Notes: a model not told the origin generated them from the sequence alone. A DNA stretch of 64,000 nt from Streptomyces violaceoruber (GCA_000720805.1 JODI01000044.1:6384-70383), one strand, 5' to 3'; counted from the stretch's first letter, positions 42,126-50,647 are shown. Numbers and translations are program-made.

Positions 42126-42968
42126 TTAGCCCACTGGTGGCTGGAGACGAAATCCGGTTTTCGTGTGGTGGCGCAAGGGGTTCGGGCGGACGTGGTCGAG
42201 GGTCGCCAGGAGGAGCGCGAGGGCGTAGAAGGCCAGGCCGAGGAGGAGGGCGTTGCCCAGGACGCTCTTGTAGCCGTGGAGGCCCGCGTCCAGGAAGGGG
42301 TAGAGATAGCGGGCCGGAGCGCCGGGTTGCAGGAGTTCCCCGCGGATCAAGGAGAACGCCAGGTAGGCCAGGGGGTAGAGGAGCCAGGGGGCGGCCTGGC
42401 GGAGGTGCAGGCGGCCGGGGGGCGTGAGGAGGAGCCAGTCCAGGAGGGCGGCGAGGGGGACCGCCGTGTGCAGGAGCTGGTTCGAGAGGGCGTGCCAGCC
42501 CGTGGGCGCGGCGGTTCCGGTGGTGAGGGAGCCCGTCATCGCGAACGGGCTCGCCTCGTTCGCCAGCAGCAGGTGGTACACGAGGCCCGCGATCGTGACG
42601 TAGAGCAGGGCTGCGCCGGTGAGGGCCGACGGCAGGGGACGGCCGGCGTTCCACGTGCGGCGAGCCGAGAAGATCATGACCGCTGTCAGGAAGATGCTGC
42701 TCTGGATCGTGAAGTGGCTCAGGACCTGGGCCGGGCTGCCGAGGAACAGGTCGAGTGTCACGCCCGCTGCCGCCGCCAGGGCGACCAGCAGGCGGTAGGC
42801 GGCGGCCAGGGGGCGGCGTACGGGGGTCACCACCGCCGTGGCGGGGACGCGCGAGGGCAGCAGCAGGGGCATGTGGGGGAGGGCGGGCAGGTCCGGGAGG
42901 TCCCTGGGTATCGGAGGTATCGGAGATGTCGGGGGTATCGGAGGTGTCGGGGGTGTCTGGGCGGTCAT
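42126..42968 (-). CDS. Pr6Pr-type polytopic membrane protein
   Basis: A 280-residue protein with about six helices from residue 55 on, including FTIQSSIFLTAVMIFSARR, GLVYHLLLA and GYKSVLGNALLLGLAFYA. The layout matches the Pr6Pr / FAR-17a-AIG1-like membrane protein family (HFTxQSN-like motif). The first 45 residues are a Pro/Ile-rich repeat (PPTPPIPPTSPIPPIP) coded by 9-bp repeats; the true start may be the Met near residue 33. The function is unknown. Confidence 0.75.
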   Translation of the reverse strand: MTAQTPPTPPIPPTSPIPPIPRDLPDLPALPHMPLLLPSRVPATAVVTPVRRPLAAAYRLLVALAAAAGVTLDLFLGSPAQVLSHFTIQSSIFLTAVMIFSARRTWNAGRPLPSALTGAALLYVTIAGLVYHLLLANEASPFAMTGSLTTGTAAPTGWHALSNQLLHTAVPLAALLDWLLLTPPGRLHLRQAAPWLLYPLAYLAFSLIRGELLQPGAPARYLYPFLDAGLHGYKSVLGNALLLGLAFYALALLLATLDHVRPNPLRHHTKTGFRLQPPVG

Positions 42969-43032
42969 GCCCTCACGCTAAGCACCGCCGACATAAGGGG
43001 CGATACGGGCGGTCCGTGCGGGTTACTTCCGG

Positions 43033-43184
43033 TGGCCACAGGCGGGCCACTGAGCCGCCCGGGCCTCACCGAGTCACCCCGGCCTCACCGAGTCGGCCCG
43101 GCCTCACCGAGTCGGCCCGGCCTCACCGAGTCGGCCCGGCCTCACCGAGCCGCCCCGGCCCCACCGAGCCGCCCCGGCCTCACT
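43033..43184. repeat. Stop-anchored 19-bp tandem array, eight copies
   Basis: On the minus strand, units of GTGAGGCCGGGCCGACTCG repeat eight times. Four central copies are identical, and the outer ones carry GGGGCGGC variants. The first unit contains the TGA of the metallophosphoesterase gene (complement of 43180-43182). The array occupies nearly the whole space down to 43033. Confidence 0.95.
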
Positions 43185-44106
43185 CCCGCGACGTCAGCGT
43201 CAGCAGCGTCGCCTCCGGAGGGCACGCGAACCGGACCGGGGTGAAGCGGTTCGTGCCGCAGCCTGCCGACACGTGGAGGTACGACGTACGCCCCTCGGCT
43301 GTGTGCGTCGAGAGGCCCTTCACCCGGTCCGTGTCCAGGTCGCAGTTGGTGACGAAGGCGCCGTAGAAGGGGAGGCACAGCTGGCCGCCGTGGGTGTGGC
43401 CGGCCAGGATCAGGGGGTAGTCGTCGGCCGTGAAGGAGTCCAGGACGCGGAGGTACGGGGCGTGGACCACGCCCATCGAGAAGTCCGCCGAGCCGGATGG
43501 GCCGCCGGCCACCTCCGTGTAGCGGTCCCGCTTGATGTGCGGGTCGTCCAGGCCCGTCAGCTCGATCGACATGCCCTCGATCTTCAGCACGTCCCTGGTG
43601 TTCGTCAGGTTCAGCCAGCCCGCCCCGTCGAAGGCGTCCCGCAGGTCCTCCCACGGGTTGTGGATCGCGTTCACGGCGGCGGCGTTGCCGTTCAGGCCGT
43701 GGCGGCCCTGGGCTTTCTCGAACAGGTAACGGGCGGGGTTGCGGAACTTGGGGCCGTAGTAGTCGTTGGAGCCGAAGACGTACGCCCCCGGGAACTCCAT
43801 CAGCGGCCCGAGTGCGTCCAGGACCTCCGGGACGCCCTCCGGGTCGGAGAGGTTGTCCCCGGTGTTGATCACGAAGTCCGGGCGCAGGCCCGCCAGCGAG
43901 CGCAGCCAGCGCTGCTTCTTGCGCTGGCCGCCGACCATGTGGATGTCGGATACCTGGAGCACGCGCAGGGGACGCATTCCGGAGGGGAGGACAGGGACCG
44001 TCACTCGTCGGAGGCGGAAGGAGCGGGCTTCGAAACCCGCCGCGTACACCAGACCGGCGGCGCCGGCCGCCGCAATGGACAGAGGTACTCCGTATCGCGC
44101 GCGCAT
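43180..44106 (-). CDS. Metallophosphoesterase (YaeI-like)
   Basis: A 308-residue calcineurin-like phosphoesterase with an N-terminal membrane anchor (about 7-25). Metal motifs are VLQVSDIHM (DxH), INTGDNLSD (GD), VFGSNDYYG (the GNH[DE] position reads GSND), and AGHTHGGQLCLP. The final Cys/Asn-rich block HVSAGCGTN is typical of the family. It probably acts at the membrane on a phosphoester such as a lipid pyrophosphate. Confidence 0.9.
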   Translation of the reverse strand: MRARYGVPLSIAAAGAAGLVYAAGFEARSFRLRRVTVPVLPSGMRPLRVLQVSDIHMVGGQRKKQRWLRSLAGLRPDFVINTGDNLSDPEGVPEVLDALGPLMEFPGAYVFGSNDYYGPKFRNPARYLFEKAQGRHGLNGNAAAVNAIHNPWEDLRDAFDGAGWLNLTNTRDVLKIEGMSIELTGLDDPHIKRDRYTEVAGGPSGSADFSMGVVHAPYLRVLDSFTADDYPLILAGHTHGGQLCLPFYGAFVTNCDLDTDRVKGLSTHTAEGRTSYLHVSAGCGTNRFTPVRFACPPEATLLTLTSRE

Positions 44107-44146
44107 GTCTCCATCGTGTCAGACCCCGGAGAGGGCCGGTGCCCCA

Positions 44147-44218
44147 CATCCCTTTGGAGGAATGGGCGCCATCCCCTTCAGACGCAGGGGCGCCACCCCT
44201 TTAAATGAAGGGGCGTCC
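44147..44218. repeat. Three 24-bp hairpin units upstream of the GatB/YqeY gene
   Basis: Three consecutive 24-nt units each contain a CCCCTT-like arm, a short A/T-containing loop and an (A)GGGGCG-like arm; units 2 and 3 pair well (ACCCCTTTAAATGAAGGGGCG). The last ends 28 nt before ATG 44247, between divergent genes. They may form a structured 5' leader. Confidence 0.6.
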
Positions 44219-44246
44219 GGGCTCCGGCACCTGCGACAATCAAGTC

Positions 44247-44711
44247 ATGACCACGCTCAAGTCGAAGCTGCAGGAAGACCTCAACTCCGCGATCAAGGAG
44301 CGTGACGAGCTCCGCTCCTCGACGCTCCGGCTGACGCTCGCCGCGATCACCAAGGAGGAGGTCGCGGGCAAGCAGAAGCGCGAGCTCTCCGACGACGAGG
44401 TGCAGAAGGTGATCACGCGCGAGGCGAAGAAGCGCCGCGAGGCCGCGGAGGCCTTCGCGCAGGGTGGTCGCGCCGAGAGTGCCGAGCGGGAGAAGGCGGA
44501 GGGCGAGGTGCTCGCCGCGTACCTGCCCAAGCAGCTCAGCGACGAGGAGCTCAACACCATCGTCGCCCAGGCCGTCGAGGAGGCGAAGGCGGCGGGCGCC
44601 GAGGGTCCGCGGGCCATGGGTGCGGTCATGAAGATCGTGAACCCGAAGGTGGCCGGCCAGGCCGAGGGCGGCCGCGTCGCCGCCGCGGTCAAGAAGCTGC
44701 TCGCGGGCTGA
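44247..44711 (+). CDS. GatB/YqeY-domain protein
   Basis: A 154-residue all-helical protein with the YqeY layout: TTLKSKLQEDLNSAIKERDE, LRLTLAAITKEEV, and the C-terminal GAVMKIVNPKVAGQAEGGRV. The domain also forms the tail of amidotransferase subunit GatB and binds tRNA there; the free-standing protein is of unclear function. ATG 44247 matches the family start. Confidence 0.9.
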   Translation: MTTLKSKLQEDLNSAIKERDELRSSTLRLTLAAITKEEVAGKQKRELSDDEVQKVITREAKKRREAAEAFAQGGRAESAEREKAEGEVLAAYLPKQLSDEELNTIVAQAVEEAKAAGAEGPRAMGAVMKIVNPKVAGQAEGGRVAAAVKKLLAG

Positions 44712-44820
44712 GTGACGGCCGTTTCGTTCGGCGGTGACGGCCGGCTCATACGGCGGTGACGGCCACGACACACGGCGGTGACTGCCACTGCATACGGCGG
44801 TGAAGGCCGGTGCGTACGGC
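44703..44820. repeat. Stop-anchored 22-bp tandem array after GatB/YqeY
   Basis: From the stop (TGA 44709-44711) about five units of GGCGGTGACGGCCGGCTCATAC or close variants follow; the end of the coding sequence (GGCTGAGTGACGGCCG) is the first. The last unit (GTACGGCGGTG) becomes the left arm of the terminator hairpin. Confidence 0.85.
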
Positions 44821-44864
44821 GGTGGGGGCGCCCCTGATCATCAGGGGCGCCCCCACCGCCGTAC
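44814..44864. terminator. Perfect 24-bp hairpin between convergent genes
   Basis: 44814-44837 pairs without mismatch with 44841-44864 around a 3-nt loop. It is 20 nt from the stop of the penicillin-binding protein gene and about 100 nt from the GatB/YqeY stop, so it serves both directions. No T-run follows on the + strand, as is common in Streptomyces terminators. Confidence 0.9.
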
Positions 44865-44883
44865 AAACCGGTGAACCCTCGCT

Positions 44884-47175
44884 CTACGGACCGTTCCCGC
44901 CGTTGCCGGCTCCGTTGTTTCCGCCGTTGTTGTTGCCCTGGAACCAGCCCTCCGGGAGGGTGAACGAGGGCTTCGGGTCGGCGCCGCCGTCGTTGCCGCC
45001 GTTGGTCAGGGCGCCGATGAGGCCGTTGTTGCCACCGTCGCCGTTCCCGTTCCCGTTGCCGTCGCCGTTTTCATCGCCCTTGCCCGGATCCTTCTTCTTC
45101 GGCGGGTCGGGAATGTTGACGAGGTTGAAGGTCTCCACGTTCTTGCCGTCCAGGGCGCCGGACATGGCGTCCCGCCAGATCGGGCCGGGGGTGTCACCGC
45201 CGTAGACCTGCTCGTGGTAGACACCACCGATGGTGATGTGGGTCATCTCGACCTTCTGGGTGGCGCTGCCGACCCAGACGGCGCCCGACAGGTTCGGCGT
45301 GTAACCGGCGAACCAGGCGTTCTTCCGGCTGTCGGTCGTACCCGTCTTACCGGCGCTCTCGCGACCCGACAAGCCGGCCTGCTGACCCGTACCGGAGTCG
45401 ACCACGCCGCGCAGCAGGGTGTTTATGGTGTCGGCGGTCTTCTCGCTCATTGCCCGCGAGCACGTCGACTTCGGCACCGCCAGAGACTTCTTAGCCCCGG
45501 CGACGGTCTGGGTGATCGACTCGATCGCGACCGGCGTGCAGTACGTGCCCCGGCTGGCGAAGGCCGCGTACGCGCTCGCCATCGTCAGCGGGGAGAGGCC
45601 GGTGGAGCCCAGTGTCATCGACGAGGGGACCTCGGGGACCTTGGTGCCGTTGCCCTGGACCACGCCCAGCGCGTTGGTCATCTTCACCACCGGGCACATG
45701 CCGATGTCGGCGAGCATCTGCACGAAGTAGGTGTTGACCGACTTGGCCATGGCCTGCTTGAGCGCGTAGGGGCCGACCTCGGTCTCGCTCTCGTTCTCCA
45801 GCTTGTAGCCCTTGTCGTTGACCCAGGGCTTCCCGCTGCACGACTGGACCTTGGCCGGATACTCCATCTCGTACGGCGCCGGGTAGACCTGCGTCGGGGG
45901 CTTGCCCTCCTCCAGCGCCGCCGCGGCCAGGAACGGCTTGAACGTGGAACCCGTCGGGAACCCGAAGTTCGAGCCGCCCATCGCCGAGTTGACCGAGTAG
46001 TTGTACTCCGTCTCGTTCTTGCCGTAGCCGTACGGCTTCGACTGGCCCATCGCGAGGATCTTGCCGGTACCGGGCTCGACCAGCGTGGAGGCCGCGGCGA
46101 CCTTGTCGCTCTTGTAGACGTGCTTCTTGATCGACTCCTCGACCGAGTCCTGCGACTTCGGGTCGAGCGTCGTACGGACGGTCAGGCCGCCCTGGTTCCA
46201 GAGCTTGGCCCGCGCCTCCTTGGTCTTGCCGAAGACCGGGTCGCTGAGGAAGACCTTCTCGACGTACTTGCAGAAGAAGCTGGCGCCCTTGACGGCCGTG
46301 ATGCAGCCGTTCTTGGGCTGGCTGACCTTGAGGCCCAGCGGCTCCTTCATCGCCTTGTCCGCCTCGGCCCGGGAGACGTCACCGACCTCGGCCATGCGCC
46401 GCAGCACGGTGTTGCGCCGCTTGGTGGCCTCGGCCTCGTCGTTGACCGGGTCGTACCGGCTGGGGGACTGCACGATGCCGGCCATCAGGGCCGACTCGGA
46501 CAGCGTCAGGTCCTTGGCGTGCTTGGAGAAGTAGCGCTGGGCGGCCGCCTCGACGCCGTAGGCCTGCTGCCCGAAGAACGTGATGTTCAGGTAGTTCTCG
46601 AGGATCTTCTTCTTGCCGAGCTCCTCCTCGACCTGGATCGCGTACTTCAGTTCCTTGATCTTGCGGCCGATGGTCTGCTGGGTGGCCTGCGCGACCTTCG
46701 TCGGGTCGTCGCCCGCCTCCTCCACGAAGACGTTCTTCACCCACTGCTGGGTAAGCGTCGAGGCGCCCTGCGAAACGCCGCCGCTCTGCGCGTTCTTGTT
46801 GAGCGCGCGCAGCACGCCCTTCAGGTCGACCGCCCCGTGCTGGTAGAAGCGCGAGTCCTCGATCGCGACGATCGCCTTCTGCATGTACGGCGAGATGTCC
46901 TTGAGGCTGACCACCGTGCGGTCGCGCGAGTAGACCGTGGCGATCCGGCCGCCGTTGGCGTCGAGGATCGTGGTGCGCTGGCTCAGCGGCGGTGTCTTCA
47001 GGTTGGCCGGGAGTTCGTCGAAGCTCTCCACCGACCCCTTGGCCGTGAGACCGAGCGCGCCGGCCGCGGGCAGCGCGATACCGGCCATGACGGCCCCCGC
47101 GAGCACACTGACACCGAGGAACTTGGCGGCCTGCTGCGTGGAGGACAGGCCTCCACCCGAGCGCTTGTTTGGCAT
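44884..47175 (-). CDS. Bifunctional class A penicillin-binding protein
   Basis: A 763-residue peptidoglycan synthase. A membrane anchor (about 20-42) is followed by a GT51 transglycosylase domain (about 80-260) with EDSRFYQHGAVD, GASTLTQQWVKN and KKKILENYLN. The transpeptidase domain (about 350-660) has Ser 410 in GSTFKPF, KSVNTYF and KTGTT. The C-terminal 100 residues are Asn/Gly-rich and disordered. The gene immediately upstream of wblA is a conserved PBP in Streptomyces. Confidence 0.95.
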   Translation of the reverse strand: MPNKRSGGGLSSTQQAAKFLGVSVLAGAVMAGIALPAAGALGLTAKGSVESFDELPANLKTPPLSQRTTILDANGGRIATVYSRDRTVVSLKDISPYMQKAIVAIEDSRFYQHGAVDLKGVLRALNKNAQSGGVSQGASTLTQQWVKNVFVEEAGDDPTKVAQATQQTIGRKIKELKYAIQVEEELGKKKILENYLNITFFGQQAYGVEAAAQRYFSKHAKDLTLSESALMAGIVQSPSRYDPVNDEAEATKRRNTVLRRMAEVGDVSRAEADKAMKEPLGLKVSQPKNGCITAVKGASFFCKYVEKVFLSDPVFGKTKEARAKLWNQGGLTVRTTLDPKSQDSVEESIKKHVYKSDKVAAASTLVEPGTGKILAMGQSKPYGYGKNETEYNYSVNSAMGGSNFGFPTGSTFKPFLAAAALEEGKPPTQVYPAPYEMEYPAKVQSCSGKPWVNDKGYKLENESETEVGPYALKQAMAKSVNTYFVQMLADIGMCPVVKMTNALGVVQGNGTKVPEVPSSMTLGSTGLSPLTMASAYAAFASRGTYCTPVAIESITQTVAGAKKSLAVPKSTCSRAMSEKTADTINTLLRGVVDSGTGQQAGLSGRESAGKTGTTDSRKNAWFAGYTPNLSGAVWVGSATQKVEMTHITIGGVYHEQVYGGDTPGPIWRDAMSGALDGKNVETFNLVNIPDPPKKKDPGKGDENGDGNGNGNGDGGNNGLIGALTNGGNDGGADPKPSFTLPEGWFQGNNNGGNNGAGNGGNGP

Positions 47176-47583
47176 AGGGGCAGCCTACGTTCTCATTCTC
47201 CGGACACGCGTACAGGCCTTGGCCTAAGCTGCTCTCAACTGTCACAGCTGTAGGGCTACGTATCAATACGTCCGGCGACCCCGAATCGTTCCGGAGGTTC
47301 CCCAACTTTTTTGATGGGGGCGTGTCCGAATCCGCCTTGTGTGTCACCTGGCGTCCGTTGTGACGCAACACAACTGTCCTGGTTTGCCGGGATAGTCATG
47401 TATGTCGCCAGCTCACTCCCCCGGGTGATCTGCCGCTTGCGCATAGTCCGTTCGGGCCATTCAAGATTGGGCCCGAAGGGGGTGTTGCGCCGTGCCCACC
47501 TTCCGTAACGTCCTCAACTGGCGGCGGTGAATATGCCGCTGCCGCCGTGGGGGAGCCTCGATTCGGGAGAGGACGGCGCCGGT
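47176..47583. promoter_or_regulatory. Divergent regulatory region of the PBP gene and wblA
   Basis: This 408-nt, relatively AT-rich region holds no gene. It includes TTTTTTGATGG (47308-47318), paired GTGTGTCACC and TTGTGACGCAACAC elements (about 47339-47371), and a possible -10 TAGTCAT at 47394. Orthologous wblA genes have long leaders and several developmental regulators, so a complex promoter is expected. I could not assign a specific site. Confidence 0.4.
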
Positions 47584-47922
47584 ATGGGCTGGGTAGTCGA
47601 CTGGAGTGCGCAGGCGGCCTGCCGCACTACCGATCCGGATGAACTGTTTGTTCAGGGAGCGGCGCAGAACAGGGCCAAGGCGGTGTGCACCGGATGCCCG
47701 GTGCGCACGGAGTGCCTGGCCGACGCGCTCGACAACCGCGTCGAGTTCGGCGTGTGGGGAGGAATGACGGAGCGGGAACGCCGCGCCCTGTTGCGCCGGC
47801 GGCCGACCGTGACCTCCTGGCGCCGACTGCTGGAGACCGCGCGTACGGAGTACGAGCGGGGGGCGGGCATTCTGCCTCTCGATGACGACGAGGTCTACGA
47901 GAGCTATGCGGCGGTGAGCTGA
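47584..47922 (+). CDS. wblA: WhiB-like [4Fe-4S] regulator WblA
   Basis: A 112-residue WhiB-family protein. The four cluster ligands are in ACRTTDP, VCTGCP and TEC, followed by the GVWGG turn and the basic tail ERRALLRRRPTVTSWRRL. Length, sequence and context (PBP on one side, two ArsA-like ATPases on the other) agree with WblA, a regulator that represses antibiotic production and affects sporulation in Streptomyces. ATG 47584 gives the canonical MGWV start; an upstream in-frame GTG at 47527 would add 19 Pro/Gly-rich residues and is less likely. Confidence 0.93.
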   Translation: MGWVVDWSAQAACRTTDPDELFVQGAAQNRAKAVCTGCPVRTECLADALDNRVEFGVWGGMTERERRALLRRRPTVTSWRRLLETARTEYERGAGILPLDDDEVYESYAAVS

Positions 47923-47967
47923 GGGTGGTGAGCCCGGGGCGGTCGAGCTGAGGGGTTCCCTCGGAGA

Positions 47968-48111
47968 ACCGGCCTCGGGTCAGGCACTGGCTTTGGAACA
48001 GGCACTGGCTTTGGGTCAGCGACTGGCTTCGGGTCGGGCACTGGCCTCGGCGGACGCCGGCATCGAGTCGCCCAGGGGCGGCTCGGGTCAGGCAGTGGCC
48101 TCGGTGTCGGG
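47968..48111. repeat. Stop-anchored 18-bp tandem repeat after the ArsA-like ATPase gene
   Basis: On the minus strand, CGAGGCCACTGCCTGACC (last codons and TGA of the ATPase gene) is followed, after about 35 nt, by four or five units such as CGAGGCCAGTGCCCGACC, CGAAGCCAGTCGCTGACC and CAAAGCCAGTGCCTGACC. The array fills the gap to the convergent wblA stop. Confidence 0.85.
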
Positions 48112-49578
48112 CAGCTCCGGTCGATTGGCCGCGAGCCGGTTTCCGATGTCCCGCAGACCCGCGAGGTCGTGTACGTCGCCGGGCAGCGCGGCCACTTCGG
48201 CGACCGCCACCTCGGGGTGGCGTGCCGTGAAGCGGTCACGCGTGCGCTGCTCGCGGGAGAGCAGCCGCATGCGCTCGGCATGCAGCCGCAGCAGGCCTGC
48301 GGTGAGTTGTTCCACGGTCCGTTCCTGCGGCTCCTGCTGGTCTGCGTCCTGGTCCGTGGCAGGGGACTCCGTGGCGGTGGACTCCGTGGACTCCGGGGCG
48401 GCGGATTCCGCGGTGGCGGGGGAGCCTTCGTCGGGCGCCGGTGGCTCGGGAGCAGGGGCTTCTGAACTGGCGTACATGTCGGGAGAGTTACGAAGTACTG
48501 CTTTCCCGTCCCCCTGATCGACAATGCGGGGCTCTTCAAGATTTTCCGCGGCGGCGAGTGCCCGCTCGGCCGACAGCTGGGCGGCGCCGCTGCCGTGGAC
48601 ACGGTTGAGCACCAGGCCGGCCAGCGGCATGTCCTCGGCGGCCAGCCGCTCCACGAAGTACGCGGCCTCCCGCAGCGCGTCCCGCTCCGGCGCCGCGACC
48701 ACCAGGAACGCCGTCCCCGGTGCCTGGAGCAGTTTGTAGGTGGCGTCCGCGCGCGTGCGGAAGCCGCCGAACGTCGTGTCCATCGCGGCCACGAACGTCT
48801 GGACGTCCTTGAGCAGCTGACCGCCGAGCAACTTGCCGAGGGTGCCGGTCATCATCGACATCCCGACGTTCAGGAACTTCATCCCGGCACGGCCGCCGAG
48901 CTTCGCCGGAGCGGTCAGCAGCCGGATCAGCCGTCCGTCCAGGAAGGACCCCAGCCGCTTCGGCGCGTCCAGGAAGTCCAGCGCCGAACGGGACGGAGGC
49001 GTGTCGACGACGATGAGGTCCCACTCGTCCCTCGACCGCAGCTGCCCCAGCTTCTCCATCGCCATGTACTCCTGCGTGCCCGCGAAGCCCGCCGAAAGCG
49101 ACTGGTAGAAGGGGTTGTTCAGGATCGCGGAGGCCCGCTCCTGATCCGTGTGCGCCTCGACGATCTCGTCGAAGGTGCGCTTCATGTCGAGCATCATCGC
49201 GTGCAGCTCGCCGTGCGCCGCGTCGTCCACGCCCTTCACCCGACGGGGGACGTTGTCGAGCGAGTCGATGCCCATCGACTGGGCGAGCCGGCGGGCCGGG
49301 TCGATGGTGAGCACCACGACCTTCCGGCCGCGTTCCGCCGCCCTGAGGCCGAGCGCGGCCGCGGTGGTGGTCTTGCCCACGCCGCCCGAGCCGCAGCACA
49401 CGACGATGCGGGTCCTGGGGTCGTCGAGCAGGGGGTCGAGGTCCAGCACGCGCGCGGGAGTGAGGCGGTGGCGGGCGGCGTGGTCCTGAGGGTGAGCGGT
49501 GACGGTGGGGGCGTCGTCCTGGGGGGTGGGGGCGTCGTCGTGCGGGTGGGACGGGTCGTGTGTGGTGGCCGGGCTCAT
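48088..49578 (-). CDS. ArsA/GET3-like ATPase, second of a pair
   Basis: A 496-residue P-loop ATPase with a His/Asp/Pro-rich N-terminal extension (1-45), deviant Walker A CCGSGGVGKTTTAAALG, switch I TIDPARRLAQ and Walker B DLIVVDTPPSRSALDFL. An acidic Ser/Thr/Glu-rich insert (about 360-410) precedes a C-terminal helical part. Family members sort tail-anchored proteins or pump arsenite; neither is established for this actinobacterial pair. The start overlaps the stop of the partner by 4 nt. The two lie next to wblA in all Streptomyces I know. Confidence 0.9.
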   Translation of the reverse strand: MSPATTHDPSHPHDDAPTPQDDAPTVTAHPQDHAARHRLTPARVLDLDPLLDDPRTRIVVCCGSGGVGKTTTAAALGLRAAERGRKVVVLTIDPARRLAQSMGIDSLDNVPRRVKGVDDAAHGELHAMMLDMKRTFDEIVEAHTDQERASAILNNPFYQSLSAGFAGTQEYMAMEKLGQLRSRDEWDLIVVDTPPSRSALDFLDAPKRLGSFLDGRLIRLLTAPAKLGGRAGMKFLNVGMSMMTGTLGKLLGGQLLKDVQTFVAAMDTTFGGFRTRADATYKLLQAPGTAFLVVAAPERDALREAAYFVERLAAEDMPLAGLVLNRVHGSGAAQLSAERALAAAENLEEPRIVDQGDGKAVLRNSPDMYASSEAPAPEPPAPDEGSPATAESAAPESTESTATESPATDQDADQQEPQERTVEQLTAGLLRLHAERMRLLSREQRTRDRFTARHPEVAVAEVAALPGDVHDLAGLRDIGNRLAANRPELPDTEATA

Positions 49579-50552
49579 GACATCCCCTGTTCCCGCAGCT
49601 CGGTGGCCAGTTCGTACAGGCCCGCCAGGTCCATTCCCTCGGCGAGCAGCGGCAGTTCGTGCAGCGGCAGGTCCAGTTCGCGCAGTACGGCCCGCTGCTC
49701 GTGCTCCAGCGTGTACCGCTCGGCGTACTCACCGGCCTGCGCGACCAGCGGGTCGACCAGCCGCTCGGCGTTCCCGCCGCGTCGAGCCCCGCCGAGCCCC
49801 GCCGCCGACAGCGTGCGTGCGACCGCCGTACGCGGGACCGTGCCCACGAGTTCCAGATCGGCCGCGTCCAACACCTCCGGCCGCACCATGTTCACGATGA
49901 TCCGCCCCACCGGCAGCCGGGCCGACCGCAGCTCGCCGATGCCGTCCACGGTCTCCTGGACGGGCATCTCCTCCAGCAGCGTCACCAGGTGCACGGACGT
50001 CTCGGCCGACTTCAGGACCCGCATGACGGCCTGCGCCTGATTGTGTATCGGGCCGATCTTGGCGAGGCCCGCGACCTCGTCGTTGACGTTGAGGAAGCGG
50101 GTGATACGGCCGGTGGGGGGCGCGTCCATGACGACGTAGTCGTAGACGAACCGGCCGCTCTTGTCCTTGCGGCGCACGGCCTCGCACGCCTTGCCGGTCA
50201 GGAGTACGTCTCTGAGACCCGGTGCGATGGTCGTGGCGAAGTCGATCGCGCCGAGCTTCTTCAGGGCCCTGCCGGCACCGCCCAGTTTGTAGAACATCTG
50301 GAGGTAGTCCAGAAGGGCCAGTTCGGGGTCGATGGCGAGGGCGTACACCTCCCCGCCCCCGGGAGCGACGGCGATCTTTCGCTCCTCATACGGCAGCGCT
50401 TCGGTCTCGAAGAGCTGCGCGATGCCCTGCCGGCCCTCGACCTCGACGAGAAGCGTCCGCTTCCCCTCGGTGGCGAGGGCCAACGCGAGTGCGGCGGCGA
50501 CCGTGGTCTTTCCGGTCCCGCCCTTGCCGCTGACGACCTGGAGCCTGCTCAC
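49575..50552 (-). CDS. ArsA/GET3-like ATPase, first of a pair
   Basis: A 325-residue ATPase with KGGTGKTTVAAALALALA (deviant Walker A with signature Lys), the switch-like LVEVEGRQGIAQLFE and VVMDAPPTGRITRFLNV. It probably dimerises with the product of the overlapping downstream gene. It is divergent from the DUF4177 gene; the 95-nt gap has no evident operator. Confidence 0.9.
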   Translation of the reverse strand: MSRLQVVSGKGGTGKTTVAAALALALATEGKRTLLVEVEGRQGIAQLFETEALPYEERKIAVAPGGGEVYALAIDPELALLDYLQMFYKLGGAGRALKKLGAIDFATTIAPGLRDVLLTGKACEAVRRKDKSGRFVYDYVVMDAPPTGRITRFLNVNDEVAGLAKIGPIHNQAQAVMRVLKSAETSVHLVTLLEEMPVQETVDGIGELRSARLPVGRIIVNMVRPEVLDAADLELVGTVPRTAVARTLSAAGLGGARRGGNAERLVDPLVAQAGEYAERYTLEHEQRAVLRELDLPLHELPLLAEGMDLAGLYELATELREQGMS

Positions 50553-50647
50553 GTATTCGAGCCTAACCAGTCCGCGTGCGGGCTACGCCGGAGGCTGTGG
50601 ACAACGTGGCTGCGGATGGGGGTGGGGCAGCGGCTAAAGTCGGCCGC

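Noticed and set aside
45214..47253. 679-residue + strand frame under the PBP gene
   Set aside because: It is antisense to all catalytic motifs of a clear class A PBP and has no recognisable domain.
47380..47450. BldD operator in the wblA upstream region (TCAC...GTGA)
   Set aside because: The half-sites are 8 bp apart (TCACTCCCCCGGGTGA), not the 5-bp spacing of the BldD consensus as I recall it.
47527..47583. Longer WblA from GTG 47527
   Set aside because: The extra residues are Pro/Gly-rich and unlike the conserved start MGWV at 47584, which gives the usual 112-residue length.
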